Origin: Pseudomonas sp. CROZ-RG-20F-R04-15
GTDB lineage: Bacteria; Pseudomonadota; Gammaproteobacteria; Pseudomonadales; Pseudomonadaceae
Length of the DNA stretch: 64,000 nucleotides
Assembly: GCF_022662375.1 (NCBI RefSeq)
Contig: NZ_JAKNQL010000022.1
Location: forward strand, 1-64,000
Direction of reading: 5' to 3'
Both the position numbers and the translations under genes were made by a program. Below are positions 51,245 through 59,999 of this stretch, in pieces. Under the pieces are notes generated by a model. It did no database searches and had not been told where the DNA came from. It worked only from the letters and a program-made list of their open reading frames with translations. Position 1 is the first letter of the stretch. Every line of letters starts with the position of its first letter.

Positions 51245-51964
51245 TCAAAAACGTTCGTCGAGTATCGCCGGAAGCGTGAGCTCCTTGATGTAGCTGGCCG
51301 AGGACAGACTGAGGATCATGCGCACCACATCGACGACATCGTGCACGGGAATCAATTGACCCTCGCCACGCTGCGACGCCACGTCCCGTGGCGTGCTCAG
51401 CAGGTCTTCGGTGTTCAGATAGCCAAGATTGAGGCTGGTGACTGCCAGACGCTGATGCCGGTAGCCTTCGCGCAACGTTTCGGCGATCCCGCGCAGGGCG
51501 AATTTCGAGGCGCCGAAAGCGACTTCCGGGCGCCCGCTTTGTGGCAGGCCCGAGGTTGATCCGGTGAGGATGATTCTGGGATGGGCGCTTTTCAGCAGAA
51601 GGGGAAGCAGGCGTTTGATCAACAGGATCGTTGCGCTGATGTTGCAACTGACGATGGCTTGCAATTCGTCGTCCGGGCTGTCGAGAAAGTCATAGGCTGG
51701 ATCGAACGCCGACTCTTCCCAGATGCCAAGGTTGTAGATCAGCGTATCCAGCCCATCGTCGACGACCGCCTGCTCGATGGCGTGCGCGGCTTTGGCCGGG
51801 TTCATCAGATCGGCTTCCACCCAGCGTACAGGACGCTCTGCCTCGGACACCAAACCTTCGGGACGCGTGCGGGACACACCAATCAACGTGTCTCCCGCGT
51901 TACCCAAGCCTTCGATAAGCGCTCGACCCAAGCCTTTACTGGCTCCCACCACCAAAATGTTCAT
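51245..51964 (-). CDS. SDR-family protein with a Phe at the catalytic Tyr position
   Basis: A 239-aa short-chain dehydrogenase fold. The nucleotide motif is VVGASKGLGRAL (~residues 6-16), LIYNLG marks the NNAG position and ILTGSTSG the catalytic Ser. The YxxxK motif reads FGASK, with Phe150 in place of Tyr and Lys154 kept. The dinucleotide site is intact but oxidoreductase activity may be lost or unusual. Substrate unknown. GGGAGAGG lies upstream of the ATG. Confidence 0.88.
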   Translation of the reverse strand: MNILVVGASKGLGRALIEGLGNAGDTLIGVSRTRPEGLVSEAERPVRWVEADLMNPAKAAHAIEQAVVDDGLDTLIYNLGIWEESAFDPAYDFLDSPDDELQAIVSCNISATILLIKRLLPLLLKSAHPRIILTGSTSGLPQSGRPEVAFGASKFALRGIAETLREGYRHQRLAVTSLNLGYLNTEDLLSTPRDVASQRGEGQLIPVHDVVDVVRMILSLSSASYIKELTLPAILDERF

Positions 51965-52053
51965 CGATCCTCTCCCTGATCTGAATGCTGATGTGGGGCA
52001 GCATGCAAACAGACGACCTCTGAAATGGCAAACGAATGGGTGTGTCTGGATAT

Positions 52054-52446
52054 TTACGGCAACCTGGCGATCACCTTGATCTCGAAATCAAACCCATGCA
52101 GCCAGGTCACCCCAACCGCCGTCACCGTCGGATGCGGTGCCTCGCCCCAGAACTCGGTCAGCACCACATCCCAGATCGTCTCGAATTTCGACGGGGGGTC
52201 AACGATGAATACGGTGACATCGACCACGTCATCGAAGCTGGCACCGGCCTCTGCAAGGATTGCATTGAGGTTAGTGAAAGCCTGACGCACCTGGTTTTTC
52301 AGATCCGGCTCTGGCGTGCCGTCCTCGGTACTGCCGACCTGTCCCGAGACAAACAGAAAACCGTTGGAGCGAATGGCTGGCGAGTAGCGATGGCGCTCAT
52401 AGAGGGTGCGGCGTGCGGGTGGGAAAACAACATCGCGCTGAGTCAT
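52054..52446 (-). CDS. RidA/YjgF-family protein
   Basis: A 130-aa RidA fold (RYSPAIRSNGFLFVSGQVG, DLKNQVRQAFTNLNAILAEAG, DVVDVTVFIVDP, PTVTAVGVTWL). The Arg of the canonical deaminase site (P-A-R-S/T-x-V-x-V) is not clearly kept: the region reads HPTVTAVGV, so classic 2-aminoacrylate deamination is uncertain. It is divergent from a LysR gene. Confidence 0.9.
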   Translation of the reverse strand: MTQRDVVFPPARRTLYERHRYSPAIRSNGFLFVSGQVGSTEDGTPEPDLKNQVRQAFTNLNAILAEAGASFDDVVDVTVFIVDPPSKFETIWDVVLTEFWGEAPHPTVTAVGVTWLHGFDFEIKVIARLP

Positions 52447-52561
52447 GGGGGTGTCTCCTTCATTTGAGTTGATGGAGCCACTGTAGGTATTTGCAGGCAG
52501 GGGATAAACGCGCAAGCTTGGCGTTCACTGTTTGTGAAATCCAAACAATCGAGGGCGCACC

Positions 52562-53527
52562 TTGGACCGTTTTGACGCAATGCAGGCCTTCGCCCGGGTG
52601 GTCGAGGCGGGGAGTTTCACCAAAGCAGCGGAAACCTTGCACATGAGCAAGACCACCGTGACCCAACTGGTGCAGCAACTGGAGGCGCGCCTGCGGGTCA
52701 AGTTGCTCAATCGCACCACGCGGAAGGTCAACGTCACCAACGACGGCGCGGTTTATTACGAACGGGTGATCAAACTGTTGGCCGACATGGACGATGCTGA
52801 AACCAGCTTGCCCGGCGCGGCGGCGTTGCCCAAGGGCCGGCTGCGCGTGGACGTGCCGAGCCCGCTGGCGCGGTTGATTCTGGTGCCGGCCCTGCCTGAG
52901 TTTCACGCGCGTTATCCGGATATCCAGATCGACATGGGCGTCAGCGACCGCATCGTCGACATCATTGATGAGAATGTCGATTGCGTGGTGCGTGGCGGCG
53001 AGCTTATGGACTTGTCGCTGATGGCGCGCAAGGTCGCCGATCTGCCGTTGGGTGTATTTGCCGCACCGCAATACCTGGCACGTGCGGGCACACCTGCGCA
53101 TCCACGGGAACTGGAAGACAGCCATCATCGGGTGGTCGGTTTCCTTTGGGCCCGCACCGGCAAACCGGTGCCGTACGCCTTGCACAACGCCAGTGAAAAC
53201 CTGCAAATCAAAGGGCGTCACGTGCTCGCCGTCGACGACGGTAATGCCTACCTCGCGGCAGGTCTGGCGGGCTTGGGCGTGCTGTGGCTGCCCAAATACA
53301 TGTCTGCCGAACACGAGGCGCGCGGCGAGTTGGTGCCGCTGTTCGCGGACTGGAAACTCGAGCCGATGCCGCTCTACGTCGCGTACCCGCCAAACCGGCA
53401 TGTCAGCCTGAAGTTGCGAGTGTTTATCGATTGGGTGGTGGCGTTGATGGAACATCAGAAAAGTGGTGCGGTTATTGCTTCCCTGCGCGGTAATGCCGTC
53501 AAAAAACCAACTCGATCGGCGATCTGA
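52562..53527 (+). CDS. LysR-family transcriptional regulator
   Basis: A 321-aa LysR protein of the CrgA/DmlR branch (FDAMQAFARVVEAGSFTKAAETL, TVTQLVQQLEARLRVKLLNRTTRKV). The start is a TTG at 52562 (MDRFDAM), which keeps the full HTH; an ATG at 52580 would clip it. It is divergent from the RidA gene, its likely target; the radical SAM gene follows 52 bp after on the same strand. Confidence 0.92.
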   Translation: MDRFDAMQAFARVVEAGSFTKAAETLHMSKTTVTQLVQQLEARLRVKLLNRTTRKVNVTNDGAVYYERVIKLLADMDDAETSLPGAAALPKGRLRVDVPSPLARLILVPALPEFHARYPDIQIDMGVSDRIVDIIDENVDCVVRGGELMDLSLMARKVADLPLGVFAAPQYLARAGTPAHPRELEDSHHRVVGFLWARTGKPVPYALHNASENLQIKGRHVLAVDDGNAYLAAGLAGLGVLWLPKYMSAEHEARGELVPLFADWKLEPMPLYVAYPPNRHVSLKLRVFIDWVVALMEHQKSGAVIASLRGNAVKKPTRSAI

Positions 53528-53579
53528 AAGCGTGCAGTGATGAGATGCACGGCTTTCGAACCCAGGAGCTTCACTCGCA

Positions 53580-54740
53580 ATGAATATGTACATCGATATT
53601 GTCGGCGCCTGTAACCTGAGCTGCCCCTCTTGTCCAATGGGCAACTCGGAAAACCTCAACTTCAAAAAAGCCATGCAGATCGACATGTTCAAACAGATCG
53701 TCGAGAAGGCCCGCACAGAAGGGGTCAAGTCGATTTATCTGTACAACTGGACTGAGCCTTTGGTTCATCCAAAAATTGGCGAATTTATCGAAATCATCAA
53801 CGCTGCCGGTATGGGCAGCGGTATCAGCACCAATCTGAATCTCGCCAAGAATATGGAAAAGGCGTTGCTGGCCGAGCCGGGTTACTTCCGTATTTCGCTG
53901 TCAGGCTTTTACCAGGAAACCTACGAAAAGGGCCATGTAGGCGGTGATATCGAAGTTGTAAAACAGAACATGATTGCCCTGCACGAGATCAAACAACGAT
54001 TGGGTTTGAAAACCCGTGTCGACGTCTACTATCACCGCTACCTCGATAACATCGAAGAGGAAGCGCTGATGCGTGAGTTCAGTGAGCGCCTCGGCTTCAA
54101 GTTCACCACCGGTTATTCGGTGATGATGCCATTGGAGAAAACGCTGGCCATTATCGAACGCGCCCCTTCTGTCACCGATACCGATTATGAAACCCTGAAA
54201 AGACTCGCTTTGCCGCCCTACGACGATATTGTCAATGTTGCCCAGCAGTACCATCAGCAGGATTGCCTGCTCAAGGATGACTGGCTGGTGATCGACTGCA
54301 ATGGCAACACGATCTTGTGCTGCACGATCTTCAATCAGAACGAATATCAGGTCGGCAAGTACCTCGACATGCCGGTCGCGGAACTGATGCAGCGCAAAAA
54401 CACCCAGAAAAACTGTGTCGACATGTGCAGCCGCTGCGCCAAGAAGGGCATGCATATCTACTCGATGTTCCCCAACCAGGGAGTTCTGGAGCGACACGCG
54501 GTCAATCGCATCATTGATTTCGAGAATCTCAGCAGCATGGGACTTGCTGTGGACAGCGAGTTGCTGGGGCGTGCGGGTGAAGTCAGTGCCGAAAACTTCG
54601 ACGAGGCCCAGTATTTCCAATTGAACGAGGATGTCAGGCGCGCAGTGTCGACCGGTGAATTCTCAAGTGGTTACCAGCACTATGTGCTTCACGGTCGATT
54701 GGAAGGAAGATTGGGCGCCGGTGTGTTCTCGGTGGTCTGA
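53580..54740 (+). CDS. Radical SAM-SPASM protein with a C-terminal module
   Basis: A 386-aa enzyme. The CxxxCxxC [4Fe-4S]/SAM motif lies at Cys11-15-18 (CNLSCPSCP), with GFYQETYEKG and a long TIM-barrel region. A SPASM/twitch region has DCNGNTILCC, CVDMCSRC and so extra cluster ligands. A C-terminal ~40-aa module (FDEAQYFQLNEDVRRAVSTG, then SGYQHYVLHGRLEGR) resembles a short repeat added to many glycan-related proteins. SPASM enzymes modify peptides or proteins, but no precursor peptide is visible beside it. Base composition is lower in GC than neighbours. Its end overlaps the convergent LysR gene by 52 bp. Confidence 0.85.
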   Translation: MNMYIDIVGACNLSCPSCPMGNSENLNFKKAMQIDMFKQIVEKARTEGVKSIYLYNWTEPLVHPKIGEFIEIINAAGMGSGISTNLNLAKNMEKALLAEPGYFRISLSGFYQETYEKGHVGGDIEVVKQNMIALHEIKQRLGLKTRVDVYYHRYLDNIEEEALMREFSERLGFKFTTGYSVMMPLEKTLAIIERAPSVTDTDYETLKRLALPPYDDIVNVAQQYHQQDCLLKDDWLVIDCNGNTILCCTIFNQNEYQVGKYLDMPVAELMQRKNTQKNCVDMCSRCAKKGMHIYSMFPNQGVLERHAVNRIIDFENLSSMGLAVDSELLGRAGEVSAENFDEAQYFQLNEDVRRAVSTGEFSSGYQHYVLHGRLEGRLGAGVFSVV

Positions 54741-55597
54741 TCTGGGCTCAGATGGGCTGATAACCAGGCGATAAAGCTTTTCGCCAGCGGATCATGCTCA
54801 CTGTCGCGGTGTGTCAGCAAAGCCCAGTTCGGTCCACGAATGGTGTCCTCGACCAAGGCTTGCAACAAGCCGTCAGCGCGCGCCTGACGGCTTAGCAATT
54901 GGCTGACCAGCGCGATGCCCAGCCCCGAACACGCGGCGTCGAGCAGCAAGCCTGGATCGGAGAAGTTCAGCCCCTGATCCTGCTGGCCGACGTCGATCCC
55001 GGCCTCGACCGCCCAATGACTCCAGTCCATTTCCCGCTCGCCATGCAAGGTGGTTCGTTGTGCCGCCGGCAACGCTAAAACCCTCGGATGGCAGGCTGGA
55101 TAGAGCCGGTCGGCGTGCAGCACTTTGAAGCTGCATTCGGCCTGTGAACTGATGTCGTCGCGCACGGCGATGTCGATGGTCTGCGTGGCCATGTCCGGCA
55201 CTTCATCGGTGCTGTAAATCCATAGATCGACCTCAGGATGCTGCGCGCGAAAGTCCGCCAAGCGTGGCAGCAACCAATGCCGGGCAAACGCTGGCGTGGT
55301 GTTGAGCACCAGTTGATTGGGTTTCTGATATTGGCCCAGACGCCGAATCCCCACCGCCAGTTGCTGCAGCATCGCTTGCGTGGTGCTGAGCAAATCGTGG
55401 CCGGCATCGGTCAACGCCACGCTGCGACCGCTGCGGAAGAACAGCGGCTGTTCCAGATAGGCCTCAAGGCTGCGGATCTGCTGACTGATCGCCGACTGCG
55501 TGAGGCTCAACTCCTCGGCAGCCTTGTGAAAACTGCCGAGTCGGGCGGCGGCTTCGAAGCCACGCAAGGAACTGAGCGGCGGCCAGTGTTTAAGCAT
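54689..55597 (-). CDS. LysR-family regulator of the agmatine operon (GcvA-like)
   Basis: A 302-aa LysR of the GcvA branch (PLSSLRGFEAAARLGSFHKAAEEL, SAISQQIRSLEAYLEQPLFFRSGRSV). It is divergent from aguA with a 111-bp gap, so it is the expected regulator of the agmatine operon. The final ~15 residues (QTTENTPAPNLPSNRP) overlap the end of the radical SAM gene. Confidence 0.93.
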   Translation of the reverse strand: MLKHWPPLSSLRGFEAAARLGSFHKAAEELSLTQSAISQQIRSLEAYLEQPLFFRSGRSVALTDAGHDLLSTTQAMLQQLAVGIRRLGQYQKPNQLVLNTTPAFARHWLLPRLADFRAQHPEVDLWIYSTDEVPDMATQTIDIAVRDDISSQAECSFKVLHADRLYPACHPRVLALPAAQRTTLHGEREMDWSHWAVEAGIDVGQQDQGLNFSDPGLLLDAACSGLGIALVSQLLSRQARADGLLQALVEDTIRGPNWALLTHRDSEHDPLAKSFIAWLSAHLSPDQTTENTPAPNLPSNRP

Positions 55598-55708
55598 ATC
55601 GATAAGCTCCTCTAATCAGTTATCCGCAAAATCCATCGTTTGTTTGCCGTTTTTATGGGCCGTAGCATAAGCCCATTGAACACAACGGCTTAACTAACGA
55701 GGCTTATC

Positions 55709-56761
55709 ATGCAGCACAACGACAATAAAAACAGCGCCTGGATGATGCCGGCAGAGTGGGTAACTCACGCCGCGACGTGGATGGTCTGGCCGCACAACCA
55801 GACGTTGTGGGAATCCGGTTGGCGCGTGACGCTGGCGCAGGTGCAGGAAGATTTCGCTCGCGTCGCCAACGCCATCGCCCGTTTCGAACCGGTGAAACTG
55901 GTGGTCGACCCGTCGGCCATCGCCAGCGCCAAAGCCTTGTGCGGGCCGAACATTGAATTGATTCCGCTGGCAGTGAATGACAGTTGGTGCCGCGATTCCG
56001 GCCCGACCTTTGTCTGTCATCCGCAGCAAGGGCTGGCCGGTGTGAGCTGGCGCTTCAACGCCTGGGGCGGCAAGTCGGCGCATGATCTGGACGAAAGCCT
56101 GGCGCGCCGCGCGCTCAATCACCTCGGCCTGGAATGCTTCGGCACGCCGCTGAGCAACGAGGGCGGGGCGATTCATGTCGACGGTGAAGGCACGCTGATC
56201 ACCACCGAATCGGTGCTGCTCAACCCCAATCGCAACCCCGGCATTGGCAAAGCCGAAATGGAAGAAATCTTCAGCCGTTTGCTCGGCGTGAAGAAAACCA
56301 TCTGGTTGCCGGGTGATCCTGATTACGTCACTGGCGACATGACGGACGGCCACGTTGATGGCGTCTGCGCCTTTGCCCGTCCGGGTGTGTTGCTGGTTGA
56401 CGCCACCCACGACAAATCTTCGGTCTACGCCGAAGTGGCGCGGGAAAACCGCCGTGCGCTGGAACTGGCCACCGATGCACAAGGACGCAAATTCGAGCTG
56501 ATCGAACTGTTCGAAGCCACCGATGCGGTCGACACCGAAGCCGAAGTGTTCTGCGCGTCCTACACCAATTTCTACATCGCCAACGGCGCGATCATCATGC
56601 CGGCCTATGGCATCGAGGCTGACAACGTCGCCGCCAAAGTGCTGGAGCAAGCCTTCCCCGGCCGCGAAGTGGTGCCGGTACGCATCAATCATCTGGCCCA
56701 TGGCGGCGGCGGGGTGCATTGCATCACGCAGCAGCAGCCAGCTTGGCCGCTGAGAGGTTGA
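55709..56761 (+). CDS. aguA: Agmatine deiminase (AguA), cytosolic
   Basis: A 350-aa enzyme that converts agmatine to N-carbamoylputrescine and ammonia. It has the family blocks PAEWVTHAATWMVWPHN, NDSWCRDSGPTF, RFNAWGGK, GGAIHVDGEGTL, DGHVDGVCAFARPG and the catalytic Cys338 in GGGGVHCITQQQP. No signal peptide. It is the first gene of the operon, and aguB follows 4 bp later. Confidence 0.97.
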   Translation: MQHNDNKNSAWMMPAEWVTHAATWMVWPHNQTLWESGWRVTLAQVQEDFARVANAIARFEPVKLVVDPSAIASAKALCGPNIELIPLAVNDSWCRDSGPTFVCHPQQGLAGVSWRFNAWGGKSAHDLDESLARRALNHLGLECFGTPLSNEGGAIHVDGEGTLITTESVLLNPNRNPGIGKAEMEEIFSRLLGVKKTIWLPGDPDYVTGDMTDGHVDGVCAFARPGVLLVDATHDKSSVYAEVARENRRALELATDAQGRKFELIELFEATDAVDTEAEVFCASYTNFYIANGAIIMPAYGIEADNVAAKVLEQAFPGREVVPVRINHLAHGGGGVHCITQQQPAWPLRG

Positions 56762-56765
56762 ACGC

Positions 56766-57674
56766 ATGAGTATTCTGACCATCGCCAGCACCCAGATGCC
56801 GTGCACCTGGGATTTACCCGGCAACCTTGATCGCGCCGAGCAACTCGTCCGTGACGCAGCGCAGCAGGGCGCGCAAGTGATCCTGTTGCAGGAGCTGTTC
56901 GCCACACCGTACTTCTGCATCGAACAAAGCCATAAACACATGGCGTTGGCCGAGGAGTATCGCGACAGCCGTGTGCTCGCGCGCTTCGCCGCACTGGCCC
57001 GCGAGTTGGGCGTGGTATTGCCGCTGAGCTGGTTCGAAAAGGCCGGCAACGCCTACTTCAATTCGCTGAGCGTGGCCGATGCTGACGGGCGCCTGTTGGG
57101 TGTGTATCGCAAGACCCATATCCCCAACGCCATCGGCTATCAGGAAAAGGAATATTTCAGCCCCGGCGACACCGGTTTCAAAGTCTGGGACACCGCGTTC
57201 GGCCGCCTCGGCGTCGGCATCTGTTGGGATCAGTGGTTCCCGGAAACTGCCCGTTGCCTGGCGTTGATGGGCGCTGAAGTGCTGCTGTACCCGACCGCCA
57301 TTGGCTCGGAACCGGGCTGCGCGGCGCTGGATTCCCGCGATCACTGGCAGATGACCATGCGCGGCCATGCCGCTGCCAATCTGCTGCCAGTGGTAGCGTC
57401 GAACCGTGTCGGTCGAGAAATCGCGACCACCGATCCGAGCCTGCAAATGAGCTTCTACGGCTCGTCGTTCATCAGCGACCACAAAGGCCAATTGCTCGCC
57501 AGCGCTGACCGCGACAGCAGCGGTGTGCTGGTGCAGCGCCTCGATCTGGCGGCCATGCGCGAAGAGCGCTTGAGCTGGGGCATCTATCGCGATCGTCGTC
57601 CGGACATGTACGGGCCGCTACTCAGTCAGGACGGTCGCCACCTTCATGCACGCTGGAATACCCAAGGGGTTTGA
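56766..57674 (+). CDS. aguB: N-carbamoylputrescine amidohydrolase (AguB)
   Basis: A 302-aa nitrilase-fold enzyme with the triad Glu43 (LQELFATPYFC), Lys116 (YRKTHIP) and Cys153 (GICWDQWFPE). It hydrolyses N-carbamoylputrescine to putrescine, CO2 and ammonia, the step after AguA. The next gene starts 1 bp after its stop. Confidence 0.97.
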   Translation: MSILTIASTQMPCTWDLPGNLDRAEQLVRDAAQQGAQVILLQELFATPYFCIEQSHKHMALAEEYRDSRVLARFAALARELGVVLPLSWFEKAGNAYFNSLSVADADGRLLGVYRKTHIPNAIGYQEKEYFSPGDTGFKVWDTAFGRLGVGICWDQWFPETARCLALMGAEVLLYPTAIGSEPGCAALDSRDHWQMTMRGHAAANLLPVVASNRVGREIATTDPSLQMSFYGSSFISDHKGQLLASADRDSSGVLVQRLDLAAMREERLSWGIYRDRRPDMYGPLLSQDGRHLHARWNTQGV

Positions 57675-57675
57675 C

Positions 57676-58779
57676 ATGGCTATCCATTACAAACGCTTGC
57701 GCGGCGCGATCGGCCTGGCGCTGATCTGCTTGATACCGTCGCTGCACGCCGAAGACAAAACCCTGCGGCTGTATAACTGGGCCGACTATTTTGCCGAAGA
57801 CACCTTGAGTCGCTTCACCGCCGAAACCGGGATCAAGGTGATCTACGACGTCATGGACGGCAGCGAAACCCTGGAAGCCAAGATGCTCTCCGGCGGCAGT
57901 GGCTACGACCTGATCTTCCCCGGTGACACCGTCGCCGAGCGCTTGATGCGCGCCGGCAGCCTGATGCCGCTGGATCAAGCGAAGCTGACCGAACTGGCCG
58001 ACATCGAACCCGGTTTGCAGAAGCTGCGCGGCCATTACGAGCACTCCGCTAAAGCCACGGTGCCTTACACCTGGGGCACCATTGGCCTGACCTACAACGA
58101 AGAGCAGATCAAAAAACGCATGGCCGACGCGCCGGTCAGCAGCCTCGACATGCTGTTCAAACCGGAACTGGCGGCGAAGTTTGCCGATTGCGGCATCTCG
58201 ATGATCGACTCGCCGGATGAGGCATTGGCGGTGGTGCTCAATTACCTCGGTCGCGATCCGCGCAGCGGCAAAGCCGAGGATCTCGCAGCGGCCAGCGAGT
58301 TGTTGATGAAGTTGCGGCCGTACATCCGCAAGTTCCAGTCGCAACCGGTGACCGATCTGGTCAATGGCAACCTGTGCCTGTCGCTCGGCTATAGCGGCGA
58401 CATGACCCAGGCCCAGCGCACCTCGGACAGTGCCGGCAAGCACACCAGGTTTCAGTATCGCGTACCCCGCGAAGGCACCACTGTGTGGATGGACACCATT
58501 GCCATTCCGGTCGACGCGAAACACCCGGAATACGCCTACGCGTTTATCAACTTCGTCATGCGCCCCGAGAACATGGCAGCGATCAGCAATTTCACCGGTT
58601 ACCCGACCTCCAACGCCAAGGCGCGGGCGAGTGTCGATGAAAGCATGCGCGACAACCCGGATATCTACCTCGACGAAGCAACCTATGCTCGATTGATTCC
58701 GGGCAAGGACATTCCTCAGGCCGACATGCGCGCGCGGATGCGCACCTGGACCAAATTCAAGACTGCCACTGGCAAATGA
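57676..58779 (+). CDS. Polyamine ABC transporter periplasmic binding protein (PotF/SpuD-like)
   Basis: A 367-aa exported protein: signal peptide (GLALICLIPSLHA), then LRLYNWADYFAEDTL, SGGSGYDLIFPGDTVAERL, DAYTWGT-type pocket residues (TVPYTWGTIGLTYN) and CLSLGYSGDMTQA, as in putrescine/spermidine/agmatine-binding proteins. No permease or ATPase genes follow, so it must work with a transporter encoded elsewhere or act as a periplasmic carrier. It stands between two agmatine enzyme genes. Confidence 0.93.
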   Translation: MAIHYKRLRGAIGLALICLIPSLHAEDKTLRLYNWADYFAEDTLSRFTAETGIKVIYDVMDGSETLEAKMLSGGSGYDLIFPGDTVAERLMRAGSLMPLDQAKLTELADIEPGLQKLRGHYEHSAKATVPYTWGTIGLTYNEEQIKKRMADAPVSSLDMLFKPELAAKFADCGISMIDSPDEALAVVLNYLGRDPRSGKAEDLAAASELLMKLRPYIRKFQSQPVTDLVNGNLCLSLGYSGDMTQAQRTSDSAGKHTRFQYRVPREGTTVWMDTIAIPVDAKHPEYAYAFINFVMRPENMAAISNFTGYPTSNAKARASVDESMRDNPDIYLDEATYARLIPGKDIPQADMRARMRTWTKFKTATGK

Positions 58780-58827
58780 TCAATGGCCGGCGTGTTGCGC
58801 CGGCCCTTTTTTTACAGGAAAAGCAAC

Positions 58828-59949
58828 ATGTCGACTCGTCGCGAGTTCATCAAACAAGTCACGGTCGCCGCCGGTGTCGGCGCGGCATTTATGGGCCTTG
58901 GCCTGTCGCCGGGCAAAGTGCTCGCCGCTGCGCAAGGCCGCTGGTTCATGCCCGACGAAGGCGACAAACATGAGCGCGCCTATATCGCTTTCGGCGCGCA
59001 GGATGCGATTTGGGAAGACTTCACCGAAGACGTCCAGGAAGCCCTCGGCCGCATCGCCCGCGCCATTGCCCGGTTTGAACCGGTCACCGTGTTCTGCCGC
59101 AAGAACGAACGCAGCATCGCCGAAGAATTCTGCGGCACGCACAACATCACTTACGTCACCGCCGCGCTCGACGACATCTGGATGCGCGACATCGGCGCCA
59201 ACTTCGTCATCGACGACAAGGGTGGCCTGGGCGCGGTGGACTTCAACTTCAACGGTTGGGGTGGCAAACAACAGCACAGTAAAGACTCGAAGATCGCCGC
59301 ACTGGTCGCCGACGACGCGCAAGCCACGTACATCCGCACCGATCTGGTGGGCGAGGGCGGCGGCATCGAGGTTGACGGTCACGGCACCGGGATCATGACC
59401 GAGAGCAGCTGGATCAACAGCAACCGCAATCCGGACTGGAGCAAAGCTGACGTCGAAGCCGAACTGAAGGAACGCCTGGGCCTGCGCAAAATCATCTGGC
59501 TGCCGGGCATCAAGGGCAAGGACATCACCGATGCTCACGTCGATTTCTACGCACGCTTTATCAAGCCCGGCGTGGTCATCGCCAACCTCGACACCGACCC
59601 TCAATCCTACGACCACAAGGTCACCCTGGCGCACCTGGAAATCCTCAAGAACGCCACCGATGCTGATGGCCGCAAATTGCAGATCCACACGATGTCGCCG
59701 CCGCTGAAGCCGCGCCAGAGCAAGTTCAACAAAAACAATCCGGACTTTGCCGCCGGTTACATCAATTACTTCGTGATCAACGGCGCGATCATCGCCCCGG
59801 AATTTGGCGATAAAGCGGCGGACAAGAAGGCTTTCGATCTGTTGTCGCAACTGTATCCGGAGCGCGAAATCGTCCAGCTCAACATCGATGCAATCGCCGC
59901 TGGCGGGGGCGGAATTCACTGCGTCACCAGCCATCAACCACAGGCGTGA
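58828..59949 (+). CDS. Second agmatine deiminase with Tat signal, periplasmic
   Basis: A 373-aa agmatine-deiminase-family protein with a Tat signal (STRREFIKQV, then VGAAFMGLGL, cleavage near VLAAAQG), so it is exported folded. It keeps DDIWMRDIGANF, NFNGWGGK, EGGGIEVDGHG, DAHVDFYARF and the catalytic Cys365 (GGGGIHCVTSHQP). It is clearly diverged from the AguA at 55709. AGGA lies 9 nt before the ATG. A periplasmic deiminase could process external agmatine before uptake; an unrelated guanidine substrate is also possible. Confidence 0.92.
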   Translation: MSTRREFIKQVTVAAGVGAAFMGLGLSPGKVLAAAQGRWFMPDEGDKHERAYIAFGAQDAIWEDFTEDVQEALGRIARAIARFEPVTVFCRKNERSIAEEFCGTHNITYVTAALDDIWMRDIGANFVIDDKGGLGAVDFNFNGWGGKQQHSKDSKIAALVADDAQATYIRTDLVGEGGGIEVDGHGTGIMTESSWINSNRNPDWSKADVEAELKERLGLRKIIWLPGIKGKDITDAHVDFYARFIKPGVVIANLDTDPQSYDHKVTLAHLEILKNATDADGRKLQIHTMSPPLKPRQSKFNKNNPDFAAGYINYFVINGAIIAPEFGDKAADKKAFDLLSQLYPEREIVQLNIDAIAAGGGGIHCVTSHQPQA

Positions 59950-59999
59950 TTGACTCTGACGCGGATCAAGCCAACTATCGGCGCACAACAACATGACCG

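Noticed and set aside
53528..53579. Precursor peptide gene before the radical SAM protein
   Set aside because: Only 52 bp, with no open frame of useful length and ribosome site.
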